The notes under the pieces were generated by a model. That model saw only the letters and a list, made by a program, of their open reading frames with translations. It did no database searches and had not been told where the DNA came from. A DNA stretch of 64,000 nucleotides from Haliclona indistincta (lineage: Eukaryota > Porifera > Demospongiae > Haplosclerida > Chalinidae): positions 11,141,152-11,205,151 of the forward strand of contig OZ024784.1 in NCBI GenBank assembly GCA_964017065.1, written 5' to 3'. Position numbers and translations under genes: made by a program. Positions within the stretch are counted from its first letter, which is position 1, and each line of letters starts with the position of its first letter. Below, piece by piece: positions 63,905 through 64,000 of the stretch.

Positions 63905-64000
63905 TGTTCGTGTCCCTTTTTCTTTTTCAGTGAAATGTCATGTACATACTAAGCCGTCTTTGTCTCCTCCATTGGTTTTGTTTTCCTGTTGTTGATGGCT

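Overview
The window looks like metazoan nuclear DNA, AT-rich and saturated with transposable elements and complex repeats. The only host gene I recognise is the 3' end of a spectraplakin (MACF1/dystonin/shortstop family) on the minus strand at 49.3-63.1 kb. It has two introns of only 52 and 62 nt next to one of about 12.9 kb. Tiny introns, CpG-rich palindromes and this transposon mix fit a marine invertebrate such as a sponge, but the phylum is an inference.

Region 1 (1-20 kb) holds two full copies and one partial copy of a segmental duplication of about 7.5-8.4 kb. Each copy carries a 30-bp minisatellite, a TTAA foldback element, a tRNA-like fragment, a palindromic AT-rich satellite and low-copy sequence. 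Three 591-593-bp piggyBac-like MITEs interrupt it, and two of the insertion sites are seen empty in the paralogous copies.

Region 2 (20-43 kb) is dominated by a second subfamily of the palindromic satellite. Inserted in it are a hAT-like MITE, two 5'-truncated LINEs, a tyrosine-recombinase (DIRS/Ngaro-order) retrotransposon of about 6 kb, and the most notable object: a 6,472-bp DNA transposon at 36,416-42,887. It has 17-bp perfect terminal inverted repeats, a 6-bp target duplication (GGTTCC) and one very long open frame. That frame encodes a C2CH zinc-binding N-terminus, a DUF6589-like segment, a FEN1/PIN-like nuclease and a Tesmin/TSO1 CXC domain. I know of no named transposon superfamily with this combination.

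Region 3 (43-49 kb) is a cluster of four elements, with a fifth at 58 kb. All have long inverted repeats starting TAGTCT and exact 9-bp target duplications, a Mutator-like signature. Two carry fragments of helicase-type genes (a RecQ-like N-terminus and a Helitron-like N-terminus), like Pack-MULEs.

Region 4 (49.3-64 kb) is the spectraplakin gene: an EF-hand exon, two GAS2-domain exons and a last exon ending in an SxIP-type motif. The large intron between the EF-hand and GAS2 exons is filled with a Copia remnant, three mariner-type MITEs with CCGTA ends, a nested and decayed Gypsy element with intact 194-bp LTRs and a 5-bp target duplication, a second Gypsy pol remnant and a TTAA foldback element that ends 7 nt from the splice donor.

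Most short open frames in the AT-rich and minisatellite regions are by-products of repeat period and are not listed as genes.
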